From: Phaseolus vulgaris
Lineage: Eukaryota; Streptophyta; Magnoliopsida; Fabales; Fabaceae
DNA length: 64,000 nt
NCBI RefSeq assembly: GCF_000499845.2
Contig: NC_023758.2
Location: forward strand, 24,277,520-24,341,519
Direction of reading: 5' to 3'
The translations under genes were made by a program, and so were the position numbers. Numbering within the stretch: position 1 is the first letter of the stretch; each line of letters starts with the position of its first letter. This document shows positions 10,899 through 22,860 of this stretch, piece after piece. The notes beneath the pieces were generated by a model that saw nothing but the letters and a program-made list of their open reading frames with translations, ran no database searches and had not been told where the DNA came from.

Positions 10899-11149
10899 TA
10901 AAAATAAAGAAGGCCCCATCCAATTTATATATTTAAACACATAAATTTATCATGTTATGAAAATATATGATATTATACACTCCTTATTCATTAAATGCAC
11001 CATTCCTTTCCCATTCTCTCCCCAACTTCACTACAATTTACTAGTTAGAGTTGAAGACACTGTTTGCAGTTATCCGATGAGATGCATATAGCTTATGGAA
11101 AAATGATCTTCTTCTAGTAGTGATCTTTGTAATTTATTCTTTGAATGGA

Positions 11150-11731
11150 TGATGAAGGAGATATGAGGTACAGAAGCATTAAAGAAACTCAAGATAAGTT
11201 TTCATGGATTGAAATGGAGTTAGGAATTTGTGAGAGTGAGAGGTAAGGACAACTCATTAGGAAAAAGTCTAGGCTAAGTCTTGAAGGAGACTAACCTAGG
11301 GAGAACTTAAGAACAAGTAGAATGACCAAAATCACGCAACATTTCATTATTAATTCCAAATTGAAAATGCATGTATAAGAGACTCCTATTTATAGGGGAA
11401 AGTTTCTCAAAACCTCTCAAATGAGAGAGTGACAAGTGTCACCACCTTATTGGTGCAAATCTTTTTCATTGAGGAGAAGACATGTGGAGTCTCATGCATT
11501 CCTTGCCTATATTTATATTTACACCCCTCTTTTATTATTTTACACTTTACTTTCTTTTCTATTTACATACTCTCTACTTTGGCCCAAAATACAAGGTCCA
11601 AAACTTCCTAACTACTCTATACAATTTTTACAAGGCCAAGAAGAAGAAAAAGACTCTACAAACTCTTCATTAAAGCTCGATTTTCATCTATCTTTTTGGT
11701 CGAAATTTTCGAGGTTGGACAATTGTCATCA
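11150..11731 (-). repeat. 3' LTR of gypsy remnant, with PPT at 11732-11745
   Basis: The plus strand reads TGATGAAGGAG to AATTGTCATCA, so both ends carry TGATGA-type inverted termini. It is preceded on the minus strand by a purine tract (reverse of TCCCCTCCCTCCTG). A TATAAATAGG box on the minus strand near 11388-11397 fits an LTR promoter. Short open frames inside it are not genes. Confidence 0.65.
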
Positions 11732-12616
11732 TCCCCTCCCTCCTGAAAAGGATTTGTCCTTAGATTTGAATGATGCTCAATGACAACAACCTCTGTTTAT
11801 TTGATTGAGTATGTTCCTCCATGGTCAAATATTAACCTATAGTAAACATCAAAGAAAAGTGAGATAAGAAAGTTAAGTCAGCGATATTCGAATAAAACAG
11901 TAAGAAAATAAGGCCCTTTATTTTTATAAAAGTTTTATTGAAAAGAAATAGGGTCCTTTTCAAAAATATTTTTGTTTCCTTTATGTTGTTCATTGCCCAA
12001 GATAAGCAACAACATCAAAAGTGTTGTTTTTGTGATTTTTTAGAATAAGAGTAAGCATCATGATTTGAAGAACAAAGAGAGTTCAAAGTATTGCAATCTC
12101 CTCATTAAGGATTTTTTTTAACTATGCTTGTAGGAGCTGTTGTAAGATACTCATTGTCCTTTCTAGATTCCTCTTCTTCTTTTTCAAACAACCTCTCATT
12201 TGGCTTTTCTGTGGAGGAAAGATTTATATCTATATCTGGTTTAGCTCCAGACATAGATTTTTTTCAAGCATATTCTCACAAGGGTTTTCTATGGAAGAAG
12301 AGTTTATGTCAATGTCTGGTTCAACTCCAGACAAAAGATTTTCCTTTAATTGTTTTTTTTTCTCTCTCTTCTTTCTTGTATCTTTCTTTCTCTAAGAGCT
12401 TGTAATTTTTCTCTATTTTTTTTCTCTTCTATCATATTCTTTTTCTCCACTTATAAAGTTTCTTCCTTTTTCTACAAGCTCTTTCATTTCTTCTCCAAGC
12501 TTCTTCTTTCTCACATATGAAGGCGGAAACTTTCTTCTCATACACATCTTCAATCCATCCCAATTCAGTACTTTTGATTTTCTGCCAATTCTAACCTCAG
12601 TTTCTCTCTGTATTCA

Positions 12617-13203
12617 TCAAGACCTGACATATTCTTGAAAACTTAGAGTAGCCATTGAAAATCTGCTAAATTCATCCAATTGGTGTTTATCAAAGATTTG
12701 ATCAACCTTTGTCTCCCATTCTAAATATGCTTCAACATTTTTATTTCCATCAAAGTAAGGAATGTTTACTTCAAGCTCGATAAAATAATATAAACTTTTA
12801 GGCTCAAAACACATCCCTTCCTTTTTTTTGATAATGAGGGTTATAAATCTTTCTTCTATAACTATTGCCTTTTTGGCCCAATTTTTCATGTTTATACTTT
12901 ATCTTCCTAAGCTTTTGTCCTAGGAGAGCTAGACAAATTTCTCCTTTTTTTTCTTAAAATTCTAAGTTCCTTCTAAAAAATGACAAGATGAGCATCTCTT
13001 TCAATCTTTTCCTTTTCTTTTTGAATAATCTCTTGTTGCCTCCATAGTTGAAGTGACTTAAGTTCTTGAGAAATATTTTTCAATTGTTTTGATGAAGAAC
13101 TTGAATCACTTTTATTATGACGAGAAGTATACATAAACATATTAAACTTTGTATTTAAAAGATTTTTCACAAGAAGAAAAGTGAGGTGGGTCACAATGGA
13201 CAC
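12617..13203 (-). pseudogene. gypsy gag remnant
   Basis: Two minus-strand pieces remain, 12973-13203 and 12617-12889. The second contains IPYFDGNKNVEAYLEWETKV followed by an LATLSFQ-like stretch, the conserved gag region also seen in the intact-looking gag at 39391-40206 (PHFYEKDN-VETYLDWEMKVEQ). The first is a lysine/glutamate/glutamine-rich segment that could be the gag N-terminal coiled region. Zinc knuckle and protease are missing or unrecognisable, and the frames are broken. Confidence 0.6.
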
Positions 13204-13613
13204 TCAAGTACCAAATTTTTCCTAGCAAGAACTTATCCCAATGCACTTCACAAATCTCTTTCCAATGAAAATTTCTTCAACACAAACATTAATTTAACTA
13301 CACAGATAAATAAAAAATAATAGTTCAAACTTTATACATAGCCTCCACTTTTGAGTTATAGAATTTAGTTGTACAGTGCTTTCCAAGTTATGTGTAACTA
13401 CCAGCTTGGTCTTTAGTCTTTTTTTGATCTATATTGATTTCAATTTTCTGCTGCACAATTATGACAATAGTTTTAACTGGACAATAAGAACTAAGTTGAT
13501 AATGGATAACTTCAAATTTTAAGTTTTTTACTACACCCTTAGTATCCCTTCATTCTTTTGCTACTTGTCTATGTTGTGCATTAATGACACATCTGTCTTA
13601 CCTTTTTTACTAG

Positions 13614-13690
13614 GTATTGATGGGGTTAAGCTTAGAGATGGCCGCTTATTGATTGCTTATAATACTAAATCGAGGGTGTACTTAAAGTGG
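13614..13690 (+). pseudogene. Exon-like fragment resembling a plant BNR/sialidase-superfamily protein
   Basis: A good 3' splice site (CCTTTTTTACTAG) precedes a frame reading IDGVKLRDGRLLIAYNT. This closely recalls, from memory, the Asp-box/BNR-repeat proteins of plants. The expected continuation SRGVLKVA is present only after a one-base shift near 13675, and homology then stops. It is therefore a broken, transposed or decayed exon. No neighbouring exon of the same gene was found. Confidence 0.45.
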
Positions 13691-14093
13691 CACAACTTGG
13701 ATGCATCAAAATATGGTGGCTTGGTCAGGTGCTTATATTCTAACTAGCCTAAATCAATAAACAATGGTCAAGATAGAGGAAGAGAAAAACTTTCTCCAAG
13801 ACAACAATCACTATGCCACACTTACAAAGCCTAAAGAAAAAAAAAACTAGGTTTGAAGGTGTCTAGTGAGTGTAGTCCATACATAGGGTTAGGGTACTGA
13901 AGAGCAACAAAAGAGAAGATTTTGGTGCATTAAAGTCAAAAGTGATTATTATAACATACAAAACAGGATTATGTTTCCTGCCTACTGGACATGGAGAGAA
14001 ATTCATCTAACAAAATTAGCTTTTAATCAAACAAACAAATACCAATATTCATTTCCATGTAATGGTGATTAAACAAGTACATCAAACTACTAA

Positions 14094-14255
<162 letters not shown>

Positions 14256-14559
14256 GTCTCTATTTTCCGAACACATCTCATGAAGCTTGTTGCTCTCTAA
14301 ATCCAAATAAATATCAACTACTAACTGAATGATGCCAATCAAAATAAAAGTCTCACTTTGTACTATATGATTACATTTTCACTTTGTACTAAATTCAATC
14401 CGAACCAAAATGTAACTTTAAAGTTCAAACACATTTTTATTGAATATAACTTCAGTTTGGGGGAGTAAGGTGTTGGACCAGTTATGGGTGGATTAAAAAG
14501 GATTGGACCAAATTTAGGGCAATATATTTTATTCTCATTAAACAAAACTTGCAAATAAT

Positions 14560-14667
14560 GACAACCTACCAGATTTCATAGATATAGATGATATAAGAGG
14601 ATCATATACTGATCTAGTTGGGAGACTAGTTGTCTCTTTTTCAGCCCAAGACAAGCGTATCTCCAAG
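14560..14667 (+). pseudogene. Exon-like fragment, unknown protein
   Basis: Thirty-six codons (includes LPDFIDIDDIRGSYTDLVGR) end at a donor-like AAG|GTATTA. No clear acceptor is visible at its left edge. Not recognised. Confidence 0.25.
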
Positions 14668-14712
14668 GTATTACTACTCACAACACAATAAACTCTTTTG
14701 TGATTGCCTTAC

Positions 14713-15795
14713 CAATATCTCCTGCAATATTGAAGCCCTCATTCACCAGTTCTCTCTGAAACATTTTAATTAAAAAATTTGAAGGCTCCATGATGATTAT
14801 AAGCCATACAAATCTCAAATCATTTTGAAAAATGGTAGCAGATGACCATGAATTATATGAAGTTAAACTAGTAACATAGAAAGTAGAAAATGTATATTGT
14901 TATGGTATTCTATTTATGAAAACAATCCAACATGTTCTTAATACAACCTATATGGTGACGACTTCCATTTTCAATATGAAAAATCCCAATGAGAAAGGTT
15001 AAAAAAATTGTGAACCTGCCACAGACAATGACAATAACCTACTATGAACCTCCCAATTTGTTATTATAATATACTTTGCCATTATGTTTGAGTGTGTTAA
15101 AAACATGGCACATTCCTTCCAAAATTATTATTATTATAGTAAGACTTACTCTCTCTCATATATATATATAAATAAATATAGAAGACATTTACAACACAAT
15201 AACCAAAAATCAACTTTATATATTCTATTGTTTTCTGATTCCTTTAAAGATGGGAAAACATAAACATTTTGTACGTAGAGGGTAGACACATGATTGATTA
15301 ACAATAAAACGTATAATCTAATTATCTATATCTCTGTCATCGTACAAACAAACAACAAAGCCGAGCTCATCCTTGTGAATACAAACATTTGTATCTTATG
15401 TTAACTATATTACGAGAAATTTGTGTGTTTTCTATCACTCTTTTTAGCTTAATTATATTAGTTTTAATTTAATATGACCCATCTATTTAATTTTTATTAA
15501 GATCAAAATAATTGTTTTAACCTTCTTTCACCATCTTCTATATGTTTTCCTTTTTAAGAAAGAAAAATATAATTATTAAAAAAAAATACTTGGGTACCCA
15601 AGCTGTCTAGAAACAAGATATTTACATACATAGGCCAAACCATTTACATAAATATGTTGTAAGATCATCTTAATTTAAGTTTCATGAGAAGTTAACATAC
15701 CTTGATTGACCGAGAGACACTTCTCAAGAAAATGCAAGCTGCAGTACATACATTGGCATCTCCATGAGTTAAGGCACAATTAGTAGGTTCAAGAC
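14713..15795 (-). pseudogene. Two spliceable exons of an unknown minus-strand gene fragment
   Basis: Exon-like blocks at 15701-15795 (acceptor TTTTGATACAG, donor AAG|GTATGT) and 14713-14755 (acceptor ATGTTTCAG, donor TTG|GTAAGG) join in frame: the first ends IFLRSVSRSIK and the second reads RELVNEGFNIAGDI. The splice signals are strong and the peptide is protein-like, but I do not recognise it and find no start or end. It lies on the opposite strand from the flanking fragments. Confidence 0.35.
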
Positions 15796-15859
15796 CTGTA
15801 TCAAAAAAAGTGTATTAGAAATTGAAAGTGGACTTGGGCTTTGAAATCATAGTTCACTA

Positions 15860-16105
15860 GTGCAAGGAAGCAGAATTGATGGATTGTACAATAGCATTAT
15901 TGGTATAAATGAAAATAAATATTTGACAGCAAAGGAAGTGAAGAACAGGCTTACTGATCCTGTCCTTGCCCCACAGTTTAAACTAGGCATGCAGATGTTT
16001 CCAATTAATGAACAGGAGTCACAATATCTTTGTTATTATCCACGTAGAGGTTATAATGAGAGCAATCATTTCTATATAGCTAATGGAGAAAAGAGATATG
16101 ATTGA
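15860..16105 (+). other. Short open frame, unrecognised (81 codons)
   Basis: The frame includes NRLTDPVLAPQFKLGMQMFP and CYYPRRGYNESNHFYIANGE, and an acceptor-like CTAGTGCAAG lies just upstream near 15865. Composition is more protein-like than its surroundings. It could be a further gene fragment; the opening codon is ATG-less (the first codon is TTG-type or upstream). No function can be given. Confidence 0.25.
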
Positions 16106-17675
16106 AGCCTAAACATACAGTACCAATAGTAATGTAATGTAATGTGTACAGTACCAAAACCTTAACAATAAAGCAACTTCACCGCTTCATGACTATCTTA
16201 GTAATAAAACATTTTGAGGACATTTTTGTATATAATAATCTATAGGGTTGGAAGATTTCTTGTGTAATTAAGATTAGTTCTCTAAATTGGATACTTACAA
16301 TTCCAATCCAAGTCCAGAATTTGGGGATGGTTAGGTGTTTTTGGAGATGTTGGGAGAAGAACACGCGATTTAAACTTCTGGATTCTTTCTTGTCTGCATT
16401 TTAATATTTGTAAGAAAGTGAATAAGTGAGAGTGAACATTTTTAATGTTTTTTTTTAATAAAGTTAGCGTCTAATGTTAGAACTACACTACACGTAATAA
16501 AATATAATTTATTAGTATAATTTATATACAAATTTTAATATACAAGACAAAATTTGATATTTATTTTTGTGTTTAGTTTGTATAGGTTTTATGAATACTA
16601 ATAACTTTTTTTTTATCCATACTTTCTCTTATCAATTAAAATCCATTTTCCTTCTAGTGAAATGTTCATGATTTTAAGTTTCTTCCTATTGTATTCTTAA
16701 TTATTTTAGTTTATAATTTATTTTCATTTATTTTCCTTTAGTTTATAATTAATTTGTTTATGCTTGCTGTGTTTGTCCGATTTTAATGCAATGATTTATT
16801 GTTTTTTAAATTTTCTTATTTTTATAAGTATTAGTCTTCAGACAATAAAGAATAATTTGTATGATGATATGATCTATTGATTATTTTAACCTCTTTAACT
16901 AATTACACTTTCAGATAGATTAAACTCAGGTTTAAAATTATACACATAATAGATAAATAGACCGCATCCAAATTTAAGAAAGTGGAGAATGAGTATGCAG
17001 TTTAGCTTGAAAGGCCCTTATTCTTGAAAACAATGTACCTTGTTATATTATTTGCACAAATTAGAAACTTCAGCGTAATACACTTCTGTTTGAGTAATTT
17101 TTTTTAATAAAGAAATACATTAGAAACTAAGAAATACATATTAATGTTACTTATATAAAAATTAATGTTTTGTATTCTTAGGCTTTTTTTTTATAATTCA
17201 ATTTAAACTTATAATCTCATAAAATCATCCAAAATTTTCACCACTTCATGATTTCTTCTTAAGTTTTTTTTGGCAAGTTTTACAATGATTTCAATCTATC
17301 ACTTCTATGTTAATTTCCAATACTCTAACCGTGTGGTATGTTAGTATGCTGATATGCTTCTGTATTCCTCTTAATTCTATCAGAAAAGTAACACCACCAC
17401 TTACATTGTTCCTGCTTCCTGAATTGCAAGAATATGATGAATATGCTGAATAAAAAAGAAGTAGGAAAGTTAAAAATAGTTCTATGAACGAAACCAAGTC
17501 ACAAAAGAAGGCCCAATATAAAGCTAAAAAAGGAGGAAAACAGAGAAAAGAAAATGTAAAATTGCTTCAAAGACAACTTGCTCTAATTACTGATAGAAAA
17601 TGTCAGTGTATGGTTAACTTGTTTGTAAATATCCTCTGACAAATTGTGAAATCTACATGTGTATCATATTCTACC
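16106..17675. other. AT-rich intergenic DNA
   Basis: No gene seen. Near 16270-16380 on the minus strand an exon-like piece (VLLPTSPKTPNHPQILDLDW) ends at a good donor, AATT|GTAAGTAT, and may belong with the fragments at 14.7-15.8 kb. The rest is low-complexity AT-rich sequence and the 3' flank of the DUF241 gene. Confidence 0.4.
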
Positions 17676-18596
17676 TTAGGGAGACACTATGTTAAGAAAA
17701 GACACTCGAGTATCAATAAGGTGCTTAAACAAGCAATCCAATCCATATTCAAGCCCTTCAATGACTACCACCACAGCCTCAAGCTCTTTATGTGCACATT
17801 GAATATTCTCAACTTTAAAATCTTTGGCTGGATTATCCATGACCATTCTACAAAGTGCCAAGTCCACTTTTTCCAATTCGTTCACATTCTCCTGTTGATT
17901 GTTGCATTGAAGAAGTGCCCCTTTCCTCATCACTCTTGACACAAATGTCCACTTGTTATTAAGCTTTGACCTTAAGATTGGTGAAGAAAGAAACGACACT
18001 AGTGACTGAAAGATGGAGCTGGTGATCAAGCTAGCTTCTCTTAGAACCCTCACAACTGCTGAAAGATGGTGATTAAGATCCAAAGGAAGAGAGGCCCCAA
18101 ATGATGACCCTTCAGTGTGCTTCAACAAAACAAGAGATTTTGTACATTGTTTCCTTGTGTTTCTTCTGAGACTCCAATATGAAGACAAATGGCTTTCAAT
18201 CACCAAGTCTCCAACCTTTCTCCTTCTAAGTGCTGATTGAAGGTCTCTAACATTTCCCTTCATTAGCATGATGGCATCCCTTGTCTCTCCCAGTATGTCC
18301 AAGAATCTCACTGGACAATCCAGCAACTCATCAACCCATTTTTGGTTGTGATGATGAGACAGTGCTTGTTGAGTGAGTGGCAATTTCAAAAGATCTTCCA
18401 TGCACTTGTACAACTCTGCAAGGCCTGAGAGACCAAAGAAAATTCTCTCCACTTCAGAGGAAGATGAAACCTCCCATGATTTGAGCTTGTTAAGCTCCTC
18501 TTCAATTCGAACTGTGTTTGGATGTGATCTAGTTGGCAAGCTTATGGATCGAATGGCATAGCCATGAGAATGTTTTGGTGAAAAGGTAGAAGCCAT
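17676..18596 (-). CDS. DUF241 domain protein (copy 1)
   Basis: A single-exon frame of 306 codons plus stop when started at the ATG at 18596. The protein shows the DUF241 (PF03087) layout: basic N-terminus with RSISLPTRSHP, then IEEELNKLKSWE, the RIFFGLSGLAELYKCMEDLL helix, DCPVRFLDILGETRDAIMLM, the LQSALRRRK motif, and a C-terminal helical region ending FLNIVSP. The family is plant-specific, helical and of poorly known function. An in-frame ATG 69 bases upstream (18665) would begin right at the TATA box (18667-18679), so I prefer the inner ATG (G at -3, G at +4). It differs clearly from copies 2 and 3, which are closer to each other. Confidence 0.88.
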   Translation of the reverse strand: MASTFSPKHSHGYAIRSISLPTRSHPNTVRIEEELNKLKSWEVSSSSEVERIFFGLSGLAELYKCMEDLLKLPLTQQALSHHHNQKWVDELLDCPVRFLDILGETRDAIMLMKGNVRDLQSALRRRKVGDLVIESHLSSYWSLRRNTRKQCTKSLVLLKHTEGSSFGASLPLDLNHHLSAVVRVLREASLITSSIFQSLVSFLSSPILRSKLNNKWTFVSRVMRKGALLQCNNQQENVNELEKVDLALCRMVMDNPAKDFKVENIQCAHKELEAVVVVIEGLEYGLDCLFKHLIDTRVSFLNIVSP

Positions 18597-18666
18597 AGCT
18601 GTTCTTTTCATGTTATCAGTAAAAGGGTGGTGCCTATTAGGAATGTTATGATCTTCTCCTTTCAAT

Positions 18667-18679
18667 AATATATATATAC
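18667..18679 (-). promoter_or_regulatory. TATA box of DUF241 copy 1
   Basis: TATATATATAT on the minus strand about 75 bp upstream of the chosen ATG, the same spacing as in copies 2 and 3. Confidence 0.6.
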
Positions 18680-20976
18680 CAAGGCATGTACGTGTGGTTT
18701 TCCCATAACGTGGGTTGATAATAATAACAATAACAATAGAATGGTGTTGTAATTGGGATGTTGTTGTGAGGTCTTGTCATGTTTTAAATGGAAAGCTTAT
18801 GTATGTGTAACAAAGAGTGTAAGGTGGACCTCTCAAATTGCCTCTGATGTCTTTTTTATCTCACAGTCCCTCATGCAGAGTCACTCAACTTCCATACAAA
18901 ATCATGCACATCAAGGCCCCATGCAAGCCTCCACTTAGGTCACAATTTTGTGGGGAATCACTCAACATTCATTGTCTAAATCTTCATAGAGTCATAATGG
19001 TTTCACATATCATTTTATTATTATAATTTTAATATAATTTTTTTTATGAAAAAATATATTATCAAATTTAAAATAATGAGTTCCAACTTGATTTTTCTAA
19101 GATGAGTTCTTCTCAACACAATTTCTTATAGTTATTTTTATATCACTTTTAAGAACTAAATAATAATGCTGTTTATTCTTAATAATCAAAATACTTTTTT
19201 AGGTTCATGAATATATTCATACAATAATATATCTCAAAGCTGAAAATCAAGAACTAATATGTTCCCAGGTCAACCCATGCCCTAGTAGAATCTACGACCA
19301 AAATACTTTGGTCTGATGAGATTTTAAATCATATAACTTTTTTTTTCCTATATTTTTCCTCACCTTCTCTATAAGTTCTTATACGTTCCCTTGTTATCTG
19401 TCTAGGTTTAATTTGTTACATATTCATTTTTTTCTTTTCAATTTTGTATTCTTTATATGTTTTAGTTCTTTATTTTAACTTTCGTGGTATTCTATGATTT
19501 TACTCTAATTTGAGATATTAAATAATTTCCTTTTATTAGCATAATACATGTGAAATGATGATTTTGATTGTATTTTTTAATATATACTAACAAGTTTTGA
19601 TAAATAAGAATGTAGCAAAAAAGAATTAGTATTTAAAAATAGTTTTGCAACTAACAAAACGAAGTCAATTACTATTCATGACTTAACACAGTGTATACCA
19701 TCACATACAAAATAGCATAAAATTATAAAAAATAAATAAAAACAAAAACAAAAAAACTCTTGACCCAACGTTGGAAATTTTAAAAAAAAATTTGGTTAAA
19801 TTAGCACCTGAGATAACAAGTATTAGGAATGGTACCTAATTTGGTGGCAAAAATCACTTGCAAGTTGCAACCAATTGGAGCAATTATTTTGATTTTTGTT
19901 ATCAACAACCAATTATTCTCTGACTCCAAATTACAAATTGTGGCTGAAAATTAAATCAATTGCTACAGTCATTAGCGATGGAGGATTTGACAACTGCTAT
20001 GTTCACCAAATCAATTATGTATTAATTGTGGGACAGAAATTGTTAATACATTTAGCAACAAATTGATTCTCGGCACTGGTAGTTATTATAGTTGAAAAAG
20101 AAACATAATAACATAATTCAAATGAAAACTTTTTGTTTTCAATATTTTATTTTGGATAATTATACTATTTGCATCAAATTCATTGACTTGGTTGGTAATA
20201 CTTTAGTCTTACACTTTTTTTCATCTACAAGGTTTCACTTAATATTATATTATTTATCAATTAGTTAAAAATATCTTTTTTTAAAAAACAAATTAATCTA
20301 TAACAATATATTAATGACATTTTATATATAGATTATTTTCTATTTTATCTTTTATACTATTTCTAAATCTAAACATAAAAGGTCATGGTAAAATGTGGTT
20401 ATATTATATGAGAAAAGTAATAGAGAAAAACCATCTACCCTAAAGTAGTAGCTGCATATACCAAGCTTATTTATGATATAAGATTATAATTAACACCAAA
20501 TAAAAATATTTCATTATATATTATTATAAATTAAAACAATATATCACATGAAGTATCATATTATATATATATATATATTGATATAAGTTATATACAAATA
20601 TAAATACAATAAAAAACAAATAAACTAAAAAATAACATACACACACATATTATTTAGTATGTTTAAAATTAAAATTAACATAAAAATTAAAATTGAACTT
20701 ATTAAAATAAAATAATTCCTTTTTATTGGTGTGATAAAAATACAAACAAGTTTACGCGTATTTTTATTGTTAGTAAATATATATATATATATATATATAT
20801 ATTATTTTATTTTTATTTTATTTTAAATTGTGTTTTTTTTAAATGAAGCTTAATTTAATTTAAGGTAGGTCTTCATTTGGGTTATAAAATGGCAAAATGA
20901 TTAGATGTATAATTGCAACTTGCTCACTAACACTTATGTCTGTTATTAATTGTAGTAATATAAACTGTATTCATCG

Positions 20977-21007
<31 letters not shown>

Positions 21008-21621
21008 AGTTATTTTTTCTCCTAAAAAGACTAATTTATTTTATCACTTTCTCTATTCCTCTATTCTCTTTTCTTCTTCTCTTCTGGTTGCAAGAAAAAA
21101 AACATGATTTAAAGCTATTTGAAAGATCATTCCCTATGAACTTGGAAAATCTATGGAGTTAGCATTGAGATGATTGAAGTTATATTACATATATGACAAA
21201 TCCAGGTTCACAGGGCACTATTTTTTTCTTTTTATTATTATTATTATTATTATAATTTTGAATTGCACGAACAACACTTCCACAGAGTTCCTTTTAAGGA
21301 TTGCAATAATCATCATTAGTTGTTACACCTAAAACGTGTTCACGTGTAAATGTATCTTTCAAAAGGGACATTGTTTTCCAAATAGTGACGGACACTAACG
21401 TGAAAGTGTCTTTTAACAAAATTGAAACCTTAATTAACCAAAGGCCAAACAAAATCTTGTATTAAACCTACTTTTGTTTCACTGAAGTAAAATGATAAAA
21501 ATTATTCATGCATGTAAATATAAACTAACTTCCAAAGTGTAACCTTGGTTTCAACTTGGATTAGAAGTTACACTCCCCTATACTCAATATTAATATATTA
21601 AGTGTTGAGACAAAATGACAG

Positions 21622-21660
<39 letters not shown>

Positions 21661-22369
21661 CAATTGAAGTGTCTTAATAGTTATAATAAAATTTTCTAAA
21701 ATATTTGAATGATAATTAACCAAATGATATTATGTTAATACTGGAACTAAAAACATTCACGATCTTATACTTATTGCAACAAAATATTATCTGTCTTTCA
21801 CATGACTTGAAAAATTTCTTAGACTACATATGAGGAATGATTAAGGAGGTAAGACATAACATCAGCTTCACATGAGTGAAGAAAGGTGAGAGAAGGCAAC
21901 ATGAATTGCTTATGTATCACATCTGTGTCACTACTTCACAAACTGTCCTTTCTTGACATGCACAACTACCAATGTACACTGCTATGAAAATTATTATTTT
22001 TTTTACATCTTACATCTGGAAAAGAAACTGTATTTGTACAATAAACTTGCAGCTGATAAAAAAACAATAAACTTGCACACAACAAAAAGACAGTAGAAAA
22101 AAAGGAGATGAAATAGATAATGGAATACATACAAAATAAAAGAATATTATAGAAAAAGAGGGATCGAGTCTATTTGAAAATGACTTTAAAGAATTATTTC
22201 TCATTTTTAGTATTTTATTTTATTTATTTAATATAATGATAAAACATGAATTACTCATTATTTAATATATTAAAAGGAAATTAAAAAAAGATAAGTAATT
22301 GTTTTTAAAGTTACTCTAATCCCTCAATGTTTTATTAGTTATATAATTTTAATCTATAGTTAAGGGATT
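18680..22369. other. AT-rich intergenic DNA with TA microsatellites
   Basis: No gene seen. Contains (TA)n runs at 20562-20579, 20777-20802, 20980-21007 and 21629-21656 and an (ATT)n run near 21233-21251. Around 19790-20090 repeated GCAACCAATTG-like motifs on both strands recall the subterminal repeats of CACTA transposons, but no CACTA ends are visible. Confidence 0.5.
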
Positions 22370-22860
22370 CCTACTTTAACTGTTTTAATTTAATTTAATT
22401 TAATTTTTATTTTATATTTTATTTTATTGATTTATTTTGATTATTTTGACATTTTATAATTTCAAAAAGTTAATAAAACAATTTTTTAATTTTAAAATTT
22501 TATTTTATTTGTTTTCATTAGTGGAAAAATTGGTAAGTTACTTTTAGTCATCTCCTTTTCTATTAAATAAAAAATTCAAGATATTCTATAAATTCTTTTC
22601 TTATTTTATCCTTACTTCATATTTTATTTTATTAATTTATTTTAGTTATTTCGACATTTTATAATTTTATAAGTTAATAAAATAGTTTTTAATTTTAAAA
22701 ATTTATTTTATTTGTTGTCATTTACGAGAGAGTGAAGAGATTAGTACGTTATTTTTTCTGTTTTAAAGTGATCTCCTTTTCTATTAAATAAAAAATTCAA
22801 GATATTCTCTAAATACTTTCCTATTTTATTCTTACTTCATATTTTATTTTATTTTGATTA
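22370..22860 (+). repeat. Tandem repeat, ~210 bp unit, about two copies
   Basis: TATTTTATTTTATT-(G/A)-ATTTATTTT followed by CGACATTTTATAATTT-type sequence occurs near 22412 and 22622, with a partial third copy near 22842. Each unit ends with TCTCCTTTTCTATTAAATAA and TTCAAGATATTCT. The same family occurs inverted at 52060-52480. Confidence 0.7.

Larger units (their letters stand above)
11150..13203 (-). mobile_element. Decayed Ty3/gypsy remnant
   Basis: On the minus strand it has gag-like coding remnants (13203 down to 12617), degraded sequence, a polypurine tract and one LTR at 11150-11731. No second LTR or integrase/RT block is recognisable, so most of pol and the 5' LTR are lost. The following stretch up to 13.6 kb shows no clear gene. 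Confidence 0.65.

Noticed and set aside
11429..11783. Overlapping + strand open frames
   Set aside because: They are within the gypsy remnant LTR and show no protein-like pattern.
19790..20090. Possible CACTA transposon subterminal region
   Set aside because: Repeated GCAACCAATTG-like motifs only; no CACTA ends, transposase or 3 bp target duplication seen.
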